From assembly GCA_013298715.1 (NCBI GenBank), contig JAAFIQ010000028.1, forward strand, positions 1-37,090: 37,090 nucleotides of DNA, in the 5' to 3' direction. This DNA is from Bacteroidota bacterium (GTDB taxonomy: Bacteria; Bacteroidota; Bacteroidia; B-17B0; Aurantibacillaceae). The stretch's first letter is position 1; every line of letters starts with the position of its first letter. Positions 29,687 to 37,090 of the stretch are shown one piece after another. Under the pieces are notes generated by a model. That model was not told where the DNA came from. It did no database searches and saw only the letters and a program-made list of their open reading frames with translations. A program made the position numbers and the translations under genes.

Positions 29687-30337
29687 TTAATACTTAAAAT
29701 TTGTCCAGTGAATTATTTTACCATTAAAGCCATCTTTAAACCATGTGAAAAAATCATCAACCGATTTAAAACCATCGTTGTAAGCTATATCTATAATTTG
29801 TTGATTGTTTAAAAATTTACCATCAACCGAAATTTTATAATATAAACCCTTAAATGGCCAATATTTTTCGTCTTTTTTTCTTTTAGCGTTCTGATAGGTT
29901 ATAATTACTATTTGTGTACTTACACAATTATCTATATCATTAAAACAATTAAAATTTTTTGTTCTTACTCCCGTGGCCATGTGTATTCTCATACCGGGCT
30001 TCCAACGGTTATGTTTATCTTCACGAAAAGTGTGAATTTTTGTTGCTGCTAAGATTGGTTGCTTAAAAATTGGGTTAAATGCTAAAATCATACTGCTTGT
30101 TTGTTTTGTTGGGTTAATAATTCCTAATTTTTGGTTTTTATAGTTTATTTTTCGGGCTTGTTTTGCTCTATGTTCTTTTGCTCTTTCTTTGCGTTGTTTT
30201 TTGCTTAATTGTTGCCTTTTTCTTTTGCTATCGTATTTTGGTATACTTAAATCTAATTTTACAATATCATCATCAAAATGTCTTGTGTTTATTGATAGGG
30301 CAAAACAACTAAGTAAAAAAGGTTTACTTTTAAGCAT
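29687..30337 (-). CDS. ASCH-domain protein with basic N-terminal extension
   Basis: 216 aa from the ATG at 30337, which overlaps the upstream gene by 8 bp; the open frame allows a start at 30367. In the longer numbering residues 47-75 are very basic (SKRKRQQLSKKQRKERAKEH). Residues 93-226 match the ASCH form common in Bacteroidota elements: MILAFNPIFKQPILAATKIH, TFREDKHNRWKPGMRIHMATG and VRTKNFNCF. ASCH folds bind RNA or modified nucleotides; the basic arm would add nucleic-acid affinity. Role in the early operon is probably on RNA or as a host regulator (inference). Confidence 0.8.
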   Translation of the reverse strand: MLKSKPFLLSCFALSINTRHFDDDIVKLDLSIPKYDSKRKRQQLSKKQRKERAKEHRAKQARKINYKNQKLGIINPTKQTSSMILAFNPIFKQPILAATKIHTFREDKHNRWKPGMRIHMATGVRTKNFNCFNDIDNCVSTQIVIITYQNAKRKKDEKYWPFKGLYYKISVDGKFLNNQQIIDIAYNDGFKSVDDFFTWFKDGFNGKIIHWTNFKY

Positions 30338-30803
30338 TTGTTTGAATAAAATTATTATACATATCAAATAGTTTTGTTTTAACCTTAATGTCTGGATGGT
30401 GTTGAGCTAAAAAATATAAGTTAGCTAATTTTGTAATATTAATGCTGTATACATTTCTTAAATCATACTCTATTGCATGTAAAACCAAATTAAATTGCGA
30501 AAATTGAACTTTTTTATAAGTATCGAAATCAGCATAGCTTAATTTTTCTTTACTACTTATTTTATGAAATTCTGAATAGGTTAATGAATCTATGTGTTTT
30601 ATATTATGCTTTAATCCATTACTATCAAAAAGTAGTACTTTTGCTCTTATTTTTTCTGACAGCTTCGTAAGTATAATTTGAAAATCACTGTTAATACTAT
30701 CAATAATTAATTCAGGAAATATAAATGTGAAAAAATAAGCAATATTTAAGGGTATGCTTACTATAAGTATTATAACTAAAAATATGTAATAAATTATTTT
30801 CAT
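30330..30803 (-). CDS. Membrane-anchored hypothetical protein
   Basis: 157 aa. Residues 3-34 are strongly hydrophobic (YYIFLVIILIVSIPLNIAYF), a membrane anchor. The soluble part is helical and charged (KEKLSYADFDTYKKVQFSQF). The end overlaps the ASCH-domain gene by 8 bp. No family recognised. Confidence 0.6.
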   Translation of the reverse strand: MKIIYYIFLVIILIVSIPLNIAYFFTFIFPELIIDSINSDFQIILTKLSEKIRAKVLLFDSNGLKHNIKHIDSLTYSEFHKISSKEKLSYADFDTYKKVQFSQFNLVLHAIEYDLRNVYSINITKLANLYFLAQHHPDIKVKTKLFDMYNNFIQTNA

Positions 30804-30822
30804 TCTCTAAATTATTTTATTG

Positions 30823-31176
30823 TTAATCCTTATCATCCTCGGCATAAGCGCCATCATCTTCAAAAGGTTCATCATCAAAACACTCGTTATTTTTTATATC
30901 TTCTACTGAATTAATCGTTATTATTTGTCCAGTAATAGGGCTGTAATTGCTTTGAATTATGCTATTGGTGTTATAACCTCTTTTTTGTAACTCATTCATT
31001 ATTATTAATATTTTTACGTTTAGTGAACTTTTTTGTTTAAGTGGAGTAGTGGAGTATGCACTACTTTTAGTAGGATGCTTTTTAATTATTATTAATTCGT
31101 TGTTTGTACTAATTTTTAGTTTTGTATTTAAAAGCTCATTTAGCTTTTTAAATAGTTGTGCCTCGGTTTGGTTCAT
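30823..31176 (-). CDS. Hypothetical protein with very acidic tail
   Basis: 117 aa: a helical N-terminus (NQTEAQLFKKLNELLNTKLK), a middle with basic and polar stretches (IKKHPTKSSAYSTTPLKQKS) and an acidic C-terminus (ECFDDEPFEDDGAYAEDDKD). It ends 2 bp from the J-domain gene. Acidic tails of this kind occur in SSB-like and partner-binding proteins, but no fold is evident. Confidence 0.6.
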   Translation of the reverse strand: MNQTEAQLFKKLNELLNTKLKISTNNELIIIKKHPTKSSAYSTTPLKQKSSLNVKILIIMNELQKRGYNTNSIIQSNYSPITGQIITINSVEDIKNNECFDDEPFEDDGAYAEDDKD

Positions 31177-31178
31177 TA

Positions 31179-31523
31179 TTAAAACATTTTTTTTACTATG
31201 GTAAATACTAAATCTGTTACTTTTTTATCTTTATTAGAATTTCTTTTTTTGAGAATAACTCTATTAAGCAGTTCTTGCCAAGTATCAATATATTCTGTTT
31301 GCTCATCTGTTAAATTTTCGCTATAAAAAATTGAAAATTTATTAGTGGTTTTATTTTCTTTTTTTTGGTAATTTTTATATGTGTTTTGATAAAATTCCCA
31401 TTCGTTTTTTAATTCGTTAAATTGATCTGCGGTGCCACCGCAATCTGGATGCAGTTTTTTTGCAAATAACTTGTACTTGACTTTATTAACTTCGTAACTA
31501 AAATTATAATCGAAAAATTTCAT
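31179..31523 (-). CDS. J-domain (DnaJ-like) protein
   Basis: 114 aa. The first 50 residues are a short J domain: VKYKLFAKKLHPDCGGTADQ with the HPD triad at 25-27, then FNELKNEWEFYQ. It would stimulate host DnaK. Phage J-proteins are known partners in remodelling replication complexes. The C-terminal half is charged and helical. Its start overlaps the 64-aa gene by ATGA, so the two are translationally coupled. Confidence 0.85.
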   Translation of the reverse strand: MKFFDYNFSYEVNKVKYKLFAKKLHPDCGGTADQFNELKNEWEFYQNTYKNYQKKENKTTNKFSIFYSENLTDEQTEYIDTWQELLNRVILKKRNSNKDKKVTDLVFTIVKKMF

Positions 31524-31714
31524 AAATAACCTAAGTGTTTTTTTATTAATTCTATTTGAGGCGGGGTTAATTTTTGAGCATGATTTAATTTTTTCATTTT
31601 ATTTAAGCGCCTCATTATTTTGGCACAATTTTTTTTTAATGTACGTACATCCATATTATCAAGCTCTTGAGCGAGTTTTGTCCATGTTTTACGTGTATTA
31701 TTATCATTAACCAT
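31520..31714 (-). CDS. Small basic helical protein
   Basis: 64 aa, basic, made of two or three helices (RKTWTKLAQELDNMDVRTLK; MRRLNKMKKLNHAQKLTPPQ). A small DNA-binding or adaptor protein is likely in style. ATGA overlap with the J-domain gene and an 8-bp overlap with the 115-aa gene tie it into the operon. Confidence 0.65.
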   Translation of the reverse strand: MVNDNNTRKTWTKLAQELDNMDVRTLKKNCAKIMRRLNKMKKLNHAQKLTPPQIELIKKHLGYL

Positions 31715-32054
31715 TGCTTAATTGCTTATAAATATTTACAATAACTTGGTTAATATAAATAGGGCTGTTATGCACAGAATAATTACTTATTGCTAAATGT
31801 GCTTGATAATCATTTAATGTTAGTGTTAGTTGTTTTGTTGGTTTATTGATTAACTGAAATTTATTAATTGTAGATTGAAGTTTTACTTTAACTTGAAGTA
31901 AGTTGTTTAGTTTAATTTTTGTAGTTATAATAATATCATTCACTAAATTTTTTGAATTTAATAGTTGCTGTAATTGATTAATGTTATTTGTACAATGTTG
32001 TGCCATACCAATAAATTCTAATTTTGTGGCTTTAATTTTAACCTTCATTTTCAT
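31707..32054 (-). CDS. Hypothetical early protein
   Basis: 115 aa, basic, with a long helical middle (NNINQLQQLLNSKNLVNDII; TKIKLNNLLQVKVKLQSTIN) and no membrane segment. It overlaps both neighbours (8 bp and 17 bp; 11 bp if Met3 is the start). No family recognised. Confidence 0.6.
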   Translation of the reverse strand: MKMKVKIKATKLEFIGMAQHCTNNINQLQQLLNSKNLVNDIIITTKIKLNNLLQVKVKLQSTINKFQLINKPTKQLTLTLNDYQAHLAISNYSVHNSPIYINQVIVNIYKQLSNG

Positions 32055-32346
32055 TAATAGCTAAAAGTGATGCGTTGGTGCCAGGAATTTTATAAACACA
32101 CGTATCAGTTGTTTGATCATAAATTCGAGCTTCAATAATATCATCACGTAAAAATTTCGCTTTGTTTAAAAGCCAATCTAAACCGTTTTCTTTCCGTTTA
32201 TTAAAGCCAAAGTATACCATAGTTCTTTTACCATGCCATTTACTTACAAATTGAGGTTTAATAGCTAACCACAATTTATATTTAGCAGCTTTTTTTGCTT
32301 CTTCAGCTTTAAAGTAATTTAATTTTTGTTTGTGTTTATTATTCAT
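32038..32346 (-). CDS. Hypothetical basic early protein
   Basis: 102 aa. A basic helical N-terminus (KHKQKLNYFKAEEAKKAAKY) is followed by a mixed alpha/beta part (GKRTMVYFGFNKRKENGLDW; EARIYDQTTDTCVYKIPGTN). It is 1 bp from the next gene upstream and overlaps the following gene. Function unknown; a nucleic-acid role would suit its charge. Confidence 0.6.
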   Translation of the reverse strand: MNNKHKQKLNYFKAEEAKKAAKYKLWLAIKPQFVSKWHGKRTMVYFGFNKRKENGLDWLLNKAKFLRDDIIEARIYDQTTDTCVYKIPGTNASLLAINENEG

Positions 32347-32347
32347 A

Positions 32348-32653
32348 TTAATTGTTTAAGTGAGGAAGTAAGTTGTAAAATATAAATTTTGCAATTGAAC
32401 CATGCCACATTGTACTTGTAAATAAAGTAGAGTAGGGAATGTTACTTACATTTAGTTTAATTATAATTTCAATAATTTTTTTTAACTCGTTTTCATTGGC
32501 ATAAATACTGTATAGTTCGGCGTTTTTATCTTCCATTTTTGATGCGCAATTATTTAAGTAAGTAATTAATTGTGGATTTAATCCATCGCTATTAAGTTTA
32601 AATTCTGTAAAAGAAAATTCCTCATTTTTATACTTATAAGTTATCACTATCAT
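32348..32653 (-). CDS. Hypothetical early protein
   Basis: 101 aa, soluble, with an N-terminal beta-hairpin (IVITYKYKNEEFSFTEFKLN) and helical rest (CASKMEDKNAELYSIYANEN). The start lies 20 bp inside the end of the 57-aa membrane-protein gene. Not recognised. Confidence 0.6.
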   Translation of the reverse strand: MIVITYKYKNEEFSFTEFKLNSDGLNPQLITYLNNCASKMEDKNAELYSIYANENELKKIIEIIIKLNVSNIPYSTLFTSTMWHGSIAKFIFYNLLPHLNN

Positions 32654-32807
32654 TTTGTTTTGATATTTTGTTGCGAATTTTTTTGTATAACTTTTTATTT
32701 TTTTTGCCTATGCGGTGAAATAAAAAAATGATATTAATAACTAAATAGCAAACAGTAAATGAAATTACCACTAGGTTTATCAGCATTATTTTTATTCCAA
32801 AAATCAT
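32634..32807 (-). CDS. Very small single-pass membrane protein
   Basis: 57 aa: MIFGIKIMLINLVVISFTVC continues to residue 30 as one membrane segment, followed by a basic tail (HRIGKKNKKLYKKIRNKISK) and a polar end. The ATG lies 2 bp after the stop of the OB-fold gene and the end overlaps the next gene by 20 bp, which fits the close packing of this operon and supports a real gene. The positive-inside rule places the tail in the cytoplasm. Function unknown; small membrane proteins of this kind often interfere with host membranes or superinfection. Confidence 0.6.
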   Translation of the reverse strand: MIFGIKIMLINLVVISFTVCYLVINIIFLFHRIGKKNKKLYKKIRNKISKQNDSDNL

Positions 32808-32809
32808 TT

Positions 32810-33082
32810 TTACAATGTTTCAGCTTTCCAGATTTCAAGACTTATATAATACTTTTTATCTTTTGTTTCTCTGCCACGTAAATTGCAACTAATGTTAACT
32901 GCTTGACCTACACTTAAATTTTTAACTAAGTCAATTCTACTATTTACGGCATAAGCAATTACTTTTTGAGGATATTTAAGTTCCTCATCTATTTGAACAA
33001 CAAATCCTTTTTTTTGAAAATTATCGTTTACATTTTCAATTGGTAAAATGGCAACTAGGGTGCCGGTTAAATCTACATTCAT
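32810..33082 (-). CDS. DUF3127-type OB-fold protein (SSB-like)
   Basis: 90 aa. The pattern fits the DUF3127 OB-fold family of Bacteroidota: NVDLTGTLVAILPIENVNDN, FQKKGFVVQIDEELKYPQKV, LSVGQAVNISCNLRGRE and KKYYISLEIWKAE. These proteins are thought to bind single-stranded DNA. It sits 19 bp from an 89-aa gene and three genes from the replication protein, so a replication role is likely. It lacks the long acidic tail of cellular SSB. Confidence 0.8.
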   Translation of the reverse strand: MNVDLTGTLVAILPIENVNDNFQKKGFVVQIDEELKYPQKVIAYAVNSRIDLVKNLSVGQAVNISCNLRGRETKDKKYYISLEIWKAETL

Positions 33083-33101
33083 GTTTTATTTTTTTTGTTT
33101 A

Positions 33102-33371
33102 TTATTTGCAAATTATGTCTTTGTATTCTATTTTTCTATTGTAGTCAATTTTCAAATTACATAAAGCATCTTCAGCAGATAAACCAGTTCCACTGATATT
33201 ACTACCTTTTGAAGGATAAACAACCACTTTGAAATTAATTTTTTTATCTACTTGTTTAGGTCCATCCCATAAATCAATTTCAACAAAGAAAAAATCAATT
33301 GGTATTTTTAATTCATCAATTAATTTTTGAGCTTGATGCTTGAATTCAGTTAGTGTAATTGTTTTATTCAT
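33102..33371 (-). CDS. Hypothetical early protein near the replication gene
   Basis: 89 aa, alpha/beta: ITLTEFKHQAQKLIDELKIP, then a strand-turn part (IDFFFVEIDLWDGPKQVDKK; INFKVVVYPSKGSNISGTGL) and a helix. It lies between the OB-fold and winged-helix replication genes with about 20-bp gaps. No family recognised; a replication accessory role is suggested by position only. Confidence 0.6.
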   Translation of the reverse strand: MNKTITLTEFKHQAQKLIDELKIPIDFFFVEIDLWDGPKQVDKKINFKVVVYPSKGSNISGTGLSAEDALCNLKIDYNRKIEYKDIICK

Positions 33372-33392
33372 TTTATAATTTTATTTATGGTT

Positions 33393-34913
33393 TTAAGCTC
33401 TATAATGTGTTTTCCAAATATTTTGTATGTCGTTTTCGTTAAAACTATTAAGGTTGGCAACTGATTGATTAAAATAATTTAACCAACAATCTTTTTTTAG
33501 TTTACCCAGTTGTTGTTGTACTTGCCTATACACAGTTACATTTGGATTTTTGGTGTAATCTTTCCAAGCTTGTATAAAAATTTTATAATGAGATAAGTAA
33601 ACTTTATTTTCGGCTTCCATTTTTTTAGTCTTATCAACCCAAGGTAATGTGCCGTTAAACCCTGCTTTGTGATTGATGTTAAAGTAACTTATAGGTGATT
33701 CTAAATTCCAAAATTTATTTTTATCGAGGTATTTTTTTGTTAGCATTACTCTAAACATAAATTCACCTCTAAACATTATCACTCCAGCATCTACACTGCT
33801 ATTTTTTAAACGATTTTTAAAGTGAATGTAAATTTGTGAGCAAATTTGCGCACGTTCGTAATTACTAACTATTCTGTTTGGCCAAAGAACACTCATAGCA
33901 AAACAATAAAAACTAAAAATGTGTTTCCAAAGTTTGTCCTCTTCAGTTTTTCCAGAAGTTACGTTTTTTGTGTTTTTTTCAGCATTTTCAACTAAAATTA
34001 AAGCGTTGTAATGTTCATCTAAAGAAGCTTGTATGTCTGTAACACGGTTACCATTGCCATCGTAAACTACAAAATCATCCCACTCACTAGATACTTTATT
34101 TGTTTCATTATTTTGGCGCGGGGGGGCGGCCGCAACTGGGGGGGTGTTCTCTAAAGTTTGGCATGATTTTTTACGTTCCTTGTTCTCGTTAAAATCATTA
34201 AAAAAATTCTTGTTAACATGATTTTCAGAAAAGGATTGTGGGAAGGGAAAATCATAGTTAACAAGTCCACTTTCTATATTTATTTTATGTACTTGTAATA
34301 GTATACTAGTACTATTAAGGCGACAATTTGTCGGGGTGTAACCTAGGGGGAAATCGCTTAACTTAGCTGAAAATGAGAGAGTTGTCGCATAAACAGCCTT
34401 TGGTGGGTTAAGATGTCCAATTGCAGCTTTATACTGCTCATAAAGCGCCCAATTGAATGAAGCATTTTTCTTAAAATGTATTAATTCTGAATTAAAAATT
34501 AAAATTGAACTTGCATTTGTACCTCTAAAAATTTTATTTACAATTAGCCCGGCTTGTTTTAATTTAACAAAATGACGTTGTATTGTTCGTTCGCTTACAT
34601 GTTTGTTCAAATTGGTTGCAATACCAACATTGTTTACATAAAAAGCATCTGGTTCTACTTTTGTAAAAGAATTTTGATGTAAAGAACCACCGTATATTTC
34701 TAAGCATGCTAAGAATGTTTTTTCTTCGCCAGATTTAATTGTAACAGCTTTATAAGTTTGTTTAGGGCTAAGTTTATGCGTTTTTCTGAACGCAATTTGA
34801 TTGTCAGTATAACTTTTACATAAAGCATCGTTGTAATTATCTATATGCGCTTTAACAGCTTTCTTAGATGCTTTGTAATCAATTAAAAAATAATAATTTT
34901 TACTAGTTTCCAT
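33393..34913 (-). CDS. Winged-helix replication initiator-like protein
   Basis: 506 aa. Residues about 95-142 form a winged helix-turn-helix: GIATNLNKHVSERTIQRHFV, KLKQAGLIVNKIFRG and ILIFN, in the style of DnaD-like and plasmid Rep N-terminal domains. A Pro/Ala-rich linker (about 255-270) separates it from a helical C-terminal half (IFSFYCFAMSVLWPNRIVSN; QICSQIYIHFKNRLKNSSVD) that could bind helicase or origin DNA. No helicase motifs. It is the largest early gene and the best candidate to start replication. The linker is encoded by an unusual G-rich stretch (34117-34144) with two runs of seven G and a NotI site. Confidence 0.65.
   Translation of the reverse strand: METSKNYYFLIDYKASKKAVKAHIDNYNDALCKSYTDNQIAFRKTHKLSPKQTYKAVTIKSGEEKTFLACLEIYGGSLHQNSFTKVEPDAFYVNNVGIATNLNKHVSERTIQRHFVKLKQAGLIVNKIFRGTNASSILIFNSELIHFKKNASFNWALYEQYKAAIGHLNPPKAVYATTLSFSAKLSDFPLGYTPTNCRLNSTSILLQVHKINIESGLVNYDFPFPQSFSENHVNKNFFNDFNENKERKKSCQTLENTPPVAAAPPRQNNETNKVSSEWDDFVVYDGNGNRVTDIQASLDEHYNALILVENAEKNTKNVTSGKTEEDKLWKHIFSFYCFAMSVLWPNRIVSNYERAQICSQIYIHFKNRLKNSSVDAGVIMFRGEFMFRVMLTKKYLDKNKFWNLESPISYFNINHKAGFNGTLPWVDKTKKMEAENKVYLSHYKIFIQAWKDYTKNPNVTVYRQVQQQLGKLKKDCWLNYFNQSVANLNSFNENDIQNIWKTHYRA
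34117..34144. repeat. G-rich stretch with two G7 runs inside the replication gene
   Basis: Two runs of seven G (34120-34126 and 34138-34144) flank GCGGCCGC on the plus strand, a sharp GC peak in a very AT-rich genome. They encode the TPPVAAAPPR linker. Such homopolymers are prone to slippage, which would shift the frame and remove the C-terminal half. Confidence 0.7.
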
Positions 34914-35367
34914 TGTAGTTTATTTGTATTATATCAGTAAAAAATATTCTTAAAATTTGAGCGGTTGACGTAATGCCACTAACAAATTCGTTAATTTCGT
35001 TAAGATGTTTTATTTCAAAGGCATCTATAAATAGTTTATCAAAAGCTATTCCTTGAACTATAGCAATACAATTAATCGTATCATTATAAACTTTCCCATT
35101 TTCGATTTCAAAGTTTATTAATTGATTAATTTTATTAGAATTTGAATGCTGATTTTGGGTATAGTTAGAAATGCCATAGCCCCTTACAGTTGTAAGTTTT
35201 TTAATTTGTTCGATTTTACAATCACAGTATTCTGAAATAATTTGTGGTGTTAGTTCATTGGCTAATTGAGAATATTGCAATACAACATTTCTATTAACTC
35301 CATTTTGAAAAACTTGCGTAATTAAAAAATAGCTGTCGTTTAATTTATTTTGAATTGTTGTTACCAC
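34903..35367 (-). CDS. Hypothetical early protein
   Basis: 154 aa, soluble and helical, with a possible helix-turn-helix at about 25-55 (NVVLQYSQLANELTPQIISE; YCDCKIEQIKKLTTVRGYG). The end overlaps the replication gene by 11 bp, suggesting coupled translation and a linked role. Not recognised. Confidence 0.65.
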   Translation of the reverse strand: MVTTIQNKLNDSYFLITQVFQNGVNRNVVLQYSQLANELTPQIISEYCDCKIEQIKKLTTVRGYGISNYTQNQHSNSNKINQLINFEIENGKVYNDTINCIAIVQGIAFDKLFIDAFEIKHLNEINEFVSGITSTAQILRIFFTDIIQINYNGN

Positions 35368-35591
35368 TCTGTTATAATTTTAAATTTTTCGCTTGATTCG
35401 CTATTTTTTGCAACCCATCTTTTTACCTCTGCTTTTGTAAATCTATCTTTGTAATCTGAGTTTGTATCAAACAAAAAAAATTCATGATAGGTATTGTTCA
35501 ATTTGTGTTTTAGTAGAATTGCAAATTCTTTTTTGTCAATTATTTTAAACCAACTTGTTTCAAAAAAATCTATCAATTCGTAAAGATTCAT
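35361..35591 (-). CDS. Small hypothetical early protein
   Basis: 76 aa, alpha/beta and charged: NLYELIDFFETSWFKIIDKK, EFAILLKHKLNNTYHEFFLF and TKAEVKRWVAKNSESSEKFK. It overlaps the 154-aa gene by 7 bp. No family recognised. Confidence 0.6.
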   Translation of the reverse strand: MNLYELIDFFETSWFKIIDKKEFAILLKHKLNNTYHEFFLFDTNSDYKDRFTKAEVKRWVAKNSESSEKFKIITEW

Positions 35592-35593
35592 TC

Positions 35594-35815
35594 CTAATTT
35601 TTACTTGTTACAATATGACACGCCCAAGATGTTAATCTCATATCTCTATTATTTAATTTTAGAGCTTGCTCAAATTTTTCATCGCCAACGTAATCACCGC
35701 CGTTACTATTTAAAATAGTAATAACCTTTTTTGCAAGATTTAATTTATCTGCGTGGCAAAAAATTCTGGTTAACATTTCGCCTTTGCTAACAGTGTTTAT
35801 ATTAGTTTGCTGCAT
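35594..35815 (-). CDS. Small hypothetical early protein
   Basis: 73 aa, helical (EMLTRIFCHADKLNLAKKVI; TILNSNGGDYVGDEKFEQAL), 2 bp from each neighbouring gene. It reads as a compact helical bundle without membrane segment. Not recognised. Confidence 0.6.
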   Translation of the reverse strand: MQQTNINTVSKGEMLTRIFCHADKLNLAKKVITILNSNGGDYVGDEKFEQALKLNNRDMRLTSWACHIVTSKN

Positions 35816-35817
35816 AA

Positions 35818-36162
35818 TTAATTAATGAAAGTTTTATGACTTGTTCGTATTACATTTTTTAAAACAATGCACTCAAATTTTTGCTTTTGCGCAATAGAAT
35901 AGGCTTTATCTTCATCTTTGCTTATATGAAGTAAAACATGTTTTAATCTTAAATTTTTTAAAGCATTAGTTGATAATTTTTGCCCTAAAATATTTTTAGG
36001 CTGATTAAATTTTGGTATTTCGCAAGGAATGCTTTTAAAAAAATTAATGGGTTTTTGTCCATCAATAAATTTTGGTTTAACAATAAATGATACAATTTTT
36101 TCTACCTGTGTAAAATTGTAATTTCTTCCGTTTGTTCTTTTTTTATTATTTTTTCTTTCCAT
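35818..36162 (-). CDS. Basic hypothetical early protein
   Basis: 114 aa, strongly basic (KNNKKRTNGRNYNFTQVEKI; KNLRLKHVLLHISKDEDKAY) with a C-terminal alpha/beta part. It is first of the closely packed run 36162-28125, after a 255-bp gap with inverted repeats. The charge suggests binding to nucleic acid. Not recognised. Confidence 0.6.
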   Translation of the reverse strand: MERKNNKKRTNGRNYNFTQVEKIVSFIVKPKFIDGQKPINFFKSIPCEIPKFNQPKNILGQKLSTNALKNLRLKHVLLHISKDEDKAYSIAQKQKFECIVLKNVIRTSHKTFIN

Positions 36163-36417
36163 AATTTTATAAAAAATGCTTGTCTTTCCAAGCTGTCATC
36201 GCTTTTTTTCTGGTTGAGGGGTTGCACTGGTTATGGCTTCAAATAAAAACACTTGCGAGTGTATTTTTAAGTTTGTTTTTGATTGTACCAGTATTTCAAA
36301 AACTCCTTTGCGCTAACCTGCCTCGTTTGCAATAACCACCCCTAGCAAGTGTTTTTGCATCGGGCTAAATAGCACTGGCAAAAATCACTTACTTAGGCGC
36401 GTTCCTTATCTTTAATT
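36163..36417. other. Non-coding gap with nested inverted repeats (possible origin or promoter region)
   Basis: No gene is seen in these 255 bp. AAAAACACTTGC (36245-36256) and GCAAGTGTTTTT (36345-36356) are perfect 12-bp inverted copies; outside the first and inside the second lie GGTTAT (36229-36234) and ATAACC (36332-36337). A small hairpin ACACT-TGCG-AGTGT (36249-36262) overlaps the left arm. GC content is higher than around it. The gap splits the first early gene from the replication operon and could hold an origin, a promoter or a further cassette-type palindrome; none can be proved. Confidence 0.5.
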
Positions 36418-37008
36418 TTAAGCTGTTACTCTAAGTTCGGGTATAAACTCTGTTTCGTTATCTCCAACATGAATGGGAAGAGTAAATAGTTCGTAAGCCT
36501 CTCGTTGGCTATAATTAGTTAATGCGTTTTGAATGTGTTGTAATCTTTCAAATAAATCATCAAAAGCAAACCTATCAAAGGCATTTGATTTTTTTTTGTG
36601 AACTTTGTCTAACTTCAAAATAACATCTTTGCACATGCGAGATATTAACTGTTGTTTTTGAAACGCAAAATAATTACCATTTGTAAAATCACTTCTTTTT
36701 ATAACTAAATCAAATTGATCTTCAATTGACCTAAGATTTTCAATGCAAAAACGTTCGTCAATTACGTTATTTGAACTCATGGTTTTTTTGTTGTGTGCAA
36801 AATATCCCCAATTTCTATTGAAAAGATTTTGGCACTCGGAGTAAATTAAACGTAAGGAATAAAGATTTTTGGTTAAAAAGTTTGAAGTAATGCACAGAAA
36901 ATTTTTTGCTTTTACTTCATTGCTAAATGTATGTGCCGTTCCGTTACCGAGATAAACAACATAAACCTTATTTAGCTTGTGATACTTGGTTATTTTTACG
37001 TGTTTCAT
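36418..37008 (-). CDS. Hypothetical protein, first early gene
   Basis: 196 aa. The N-terminus is a beta-hairpin (HVKITKYHKLNKVYVVYLGN; GTAHTFSNEVKAKNFLCITS) and the rest is helical and basic (VILKLDKVHKKKSNAFDRFA; FERLQHIQNALTNYSQREAY). No membrane segment. It is nearest to the circle junction and is followed by the 255-bp repeat-rich gap, so it may be controlled apart from the other early genes; a regulator is possible. Not recognised. Confidence 0.65.
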   Translation of the reverse strand: MKHVKITKYHKLNKVYVVYLGNGTAHTFSNEVKAKNFLCITSNFLTKNLYSLRLIYSECQNLFNRNWGYFAHNKKTMSSNNVIDERFCIENLRSIEDQFDLVIKRSDFTNGNYFAFQKQQLISRMCKDVILKLDKVHKKKSNAFDRFAFDDLFERLQHIQNALTNYSQREAYELFTLPIHVGDNETEFIPELRVTA

Positions 37009-37071
37009 AAAACTTTTAGTTTTTACGAAACCCTGTAAACTAGAGTTATTTAATTTTAGGTTTTATCGGCT

Positions 37072-37090
37072 AAATTTGATATAATTAAAA
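37072..37090. repeat. Terminal direct repeat, right copy
   Basis: Exact copy of bases 1-19, showing that the two ends join in the native molecule. Confidence 0.85.

Noticed and set aside
1-37090. CRISPR arrays, tRNA or rRNA genes, insertion sequences
   Set aside because: No regularly spaced direct repeats with spacers, no cloverleaf or rRNA sequence and no transposase were found by eye.

Overview
The window looks like a complete circular element of about 37,071 bp: the last 19 bases (37072-37090) repeat the first 19 (1-19) exactly. It is very AT-rich and has clear Bacteroidota marks: a protein with a signal peptide and a type IX secretion sorting tail, a DUF3127-type OB-fold protein, promoters of the TTG / TAnnTTTG type, and almost no Shine-Dalgarno sequences. 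The gene content is phage-like: a late block with fibre, lysis and presumed virion genes, and an early block with replication and modification genes. I find no terminase, portal, HK97-type capsid, tape measure, tail tube, sheath or baseplate gene. The best reading is a tailless, possibly membrane-containing virus, or a plasmid-prophage built on one, of a Flavobacteria-like host. That reading is inference.

Layout. 1-486 is a non-coding control region with three inverted repeats and a likely minus-strand small RNA. 496-1617 (+) is a tyrosine recombinase whose C-terminus looks like the FtsK gamma winged-helix domain, a striking fusion. 1663-3936 is a cargo-like module: a secreted beta-propeller protein with its small upstream partner on the minus strand, divergent from two small plus-strand genes across a shared operator and promoter region. 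4011-24011 (all minus) is the late region. In transcription order it holds small membrane proteins, a transglutaminase-like protein with a very basic tail, a basic glycine-rich protein, a candidate major capsid protein followed by a large nested hairpin, several small beta-rich proteins, a coiled-coil protein, a GH19-like lysozyme, fibre proteins including a collagen-like one, a permuted papain-like hydrolase, a holin, three polyvalent-type proteins (ParB/DdrB-like, LPD29-like, RadA-like ATPase) and an M15 peptidase.

24148-26112 is an array of small minus-strand genes separated by five GC-rich, attC-like imperfect palindromes. It looks like an integron-type cassette array with no integrase beside it. 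26182-37008 (all minus) is the early region: many small unknown genes, an orphan cytosine-5 methyltransferase with a second phage gene overprinted inside it, an ASCH-domain protein, a J-domain protein, an SSB-like OB-fold protein, and a winged-helix replication protein. One small gene here (27895-28128) is split by a single in-frame stop.

How the parts would work together (inference): the recombinase and the 1-270 repeats handle circle resolution or integration; the early operon replicates and modifies the DNA; the late operon builds the particle and lyses the host with a holin, two peptidoglycan-degrading enzymes and a papain-like hydrolase. The secreted beta-propeller gene and the cassette array are accessory cargo.
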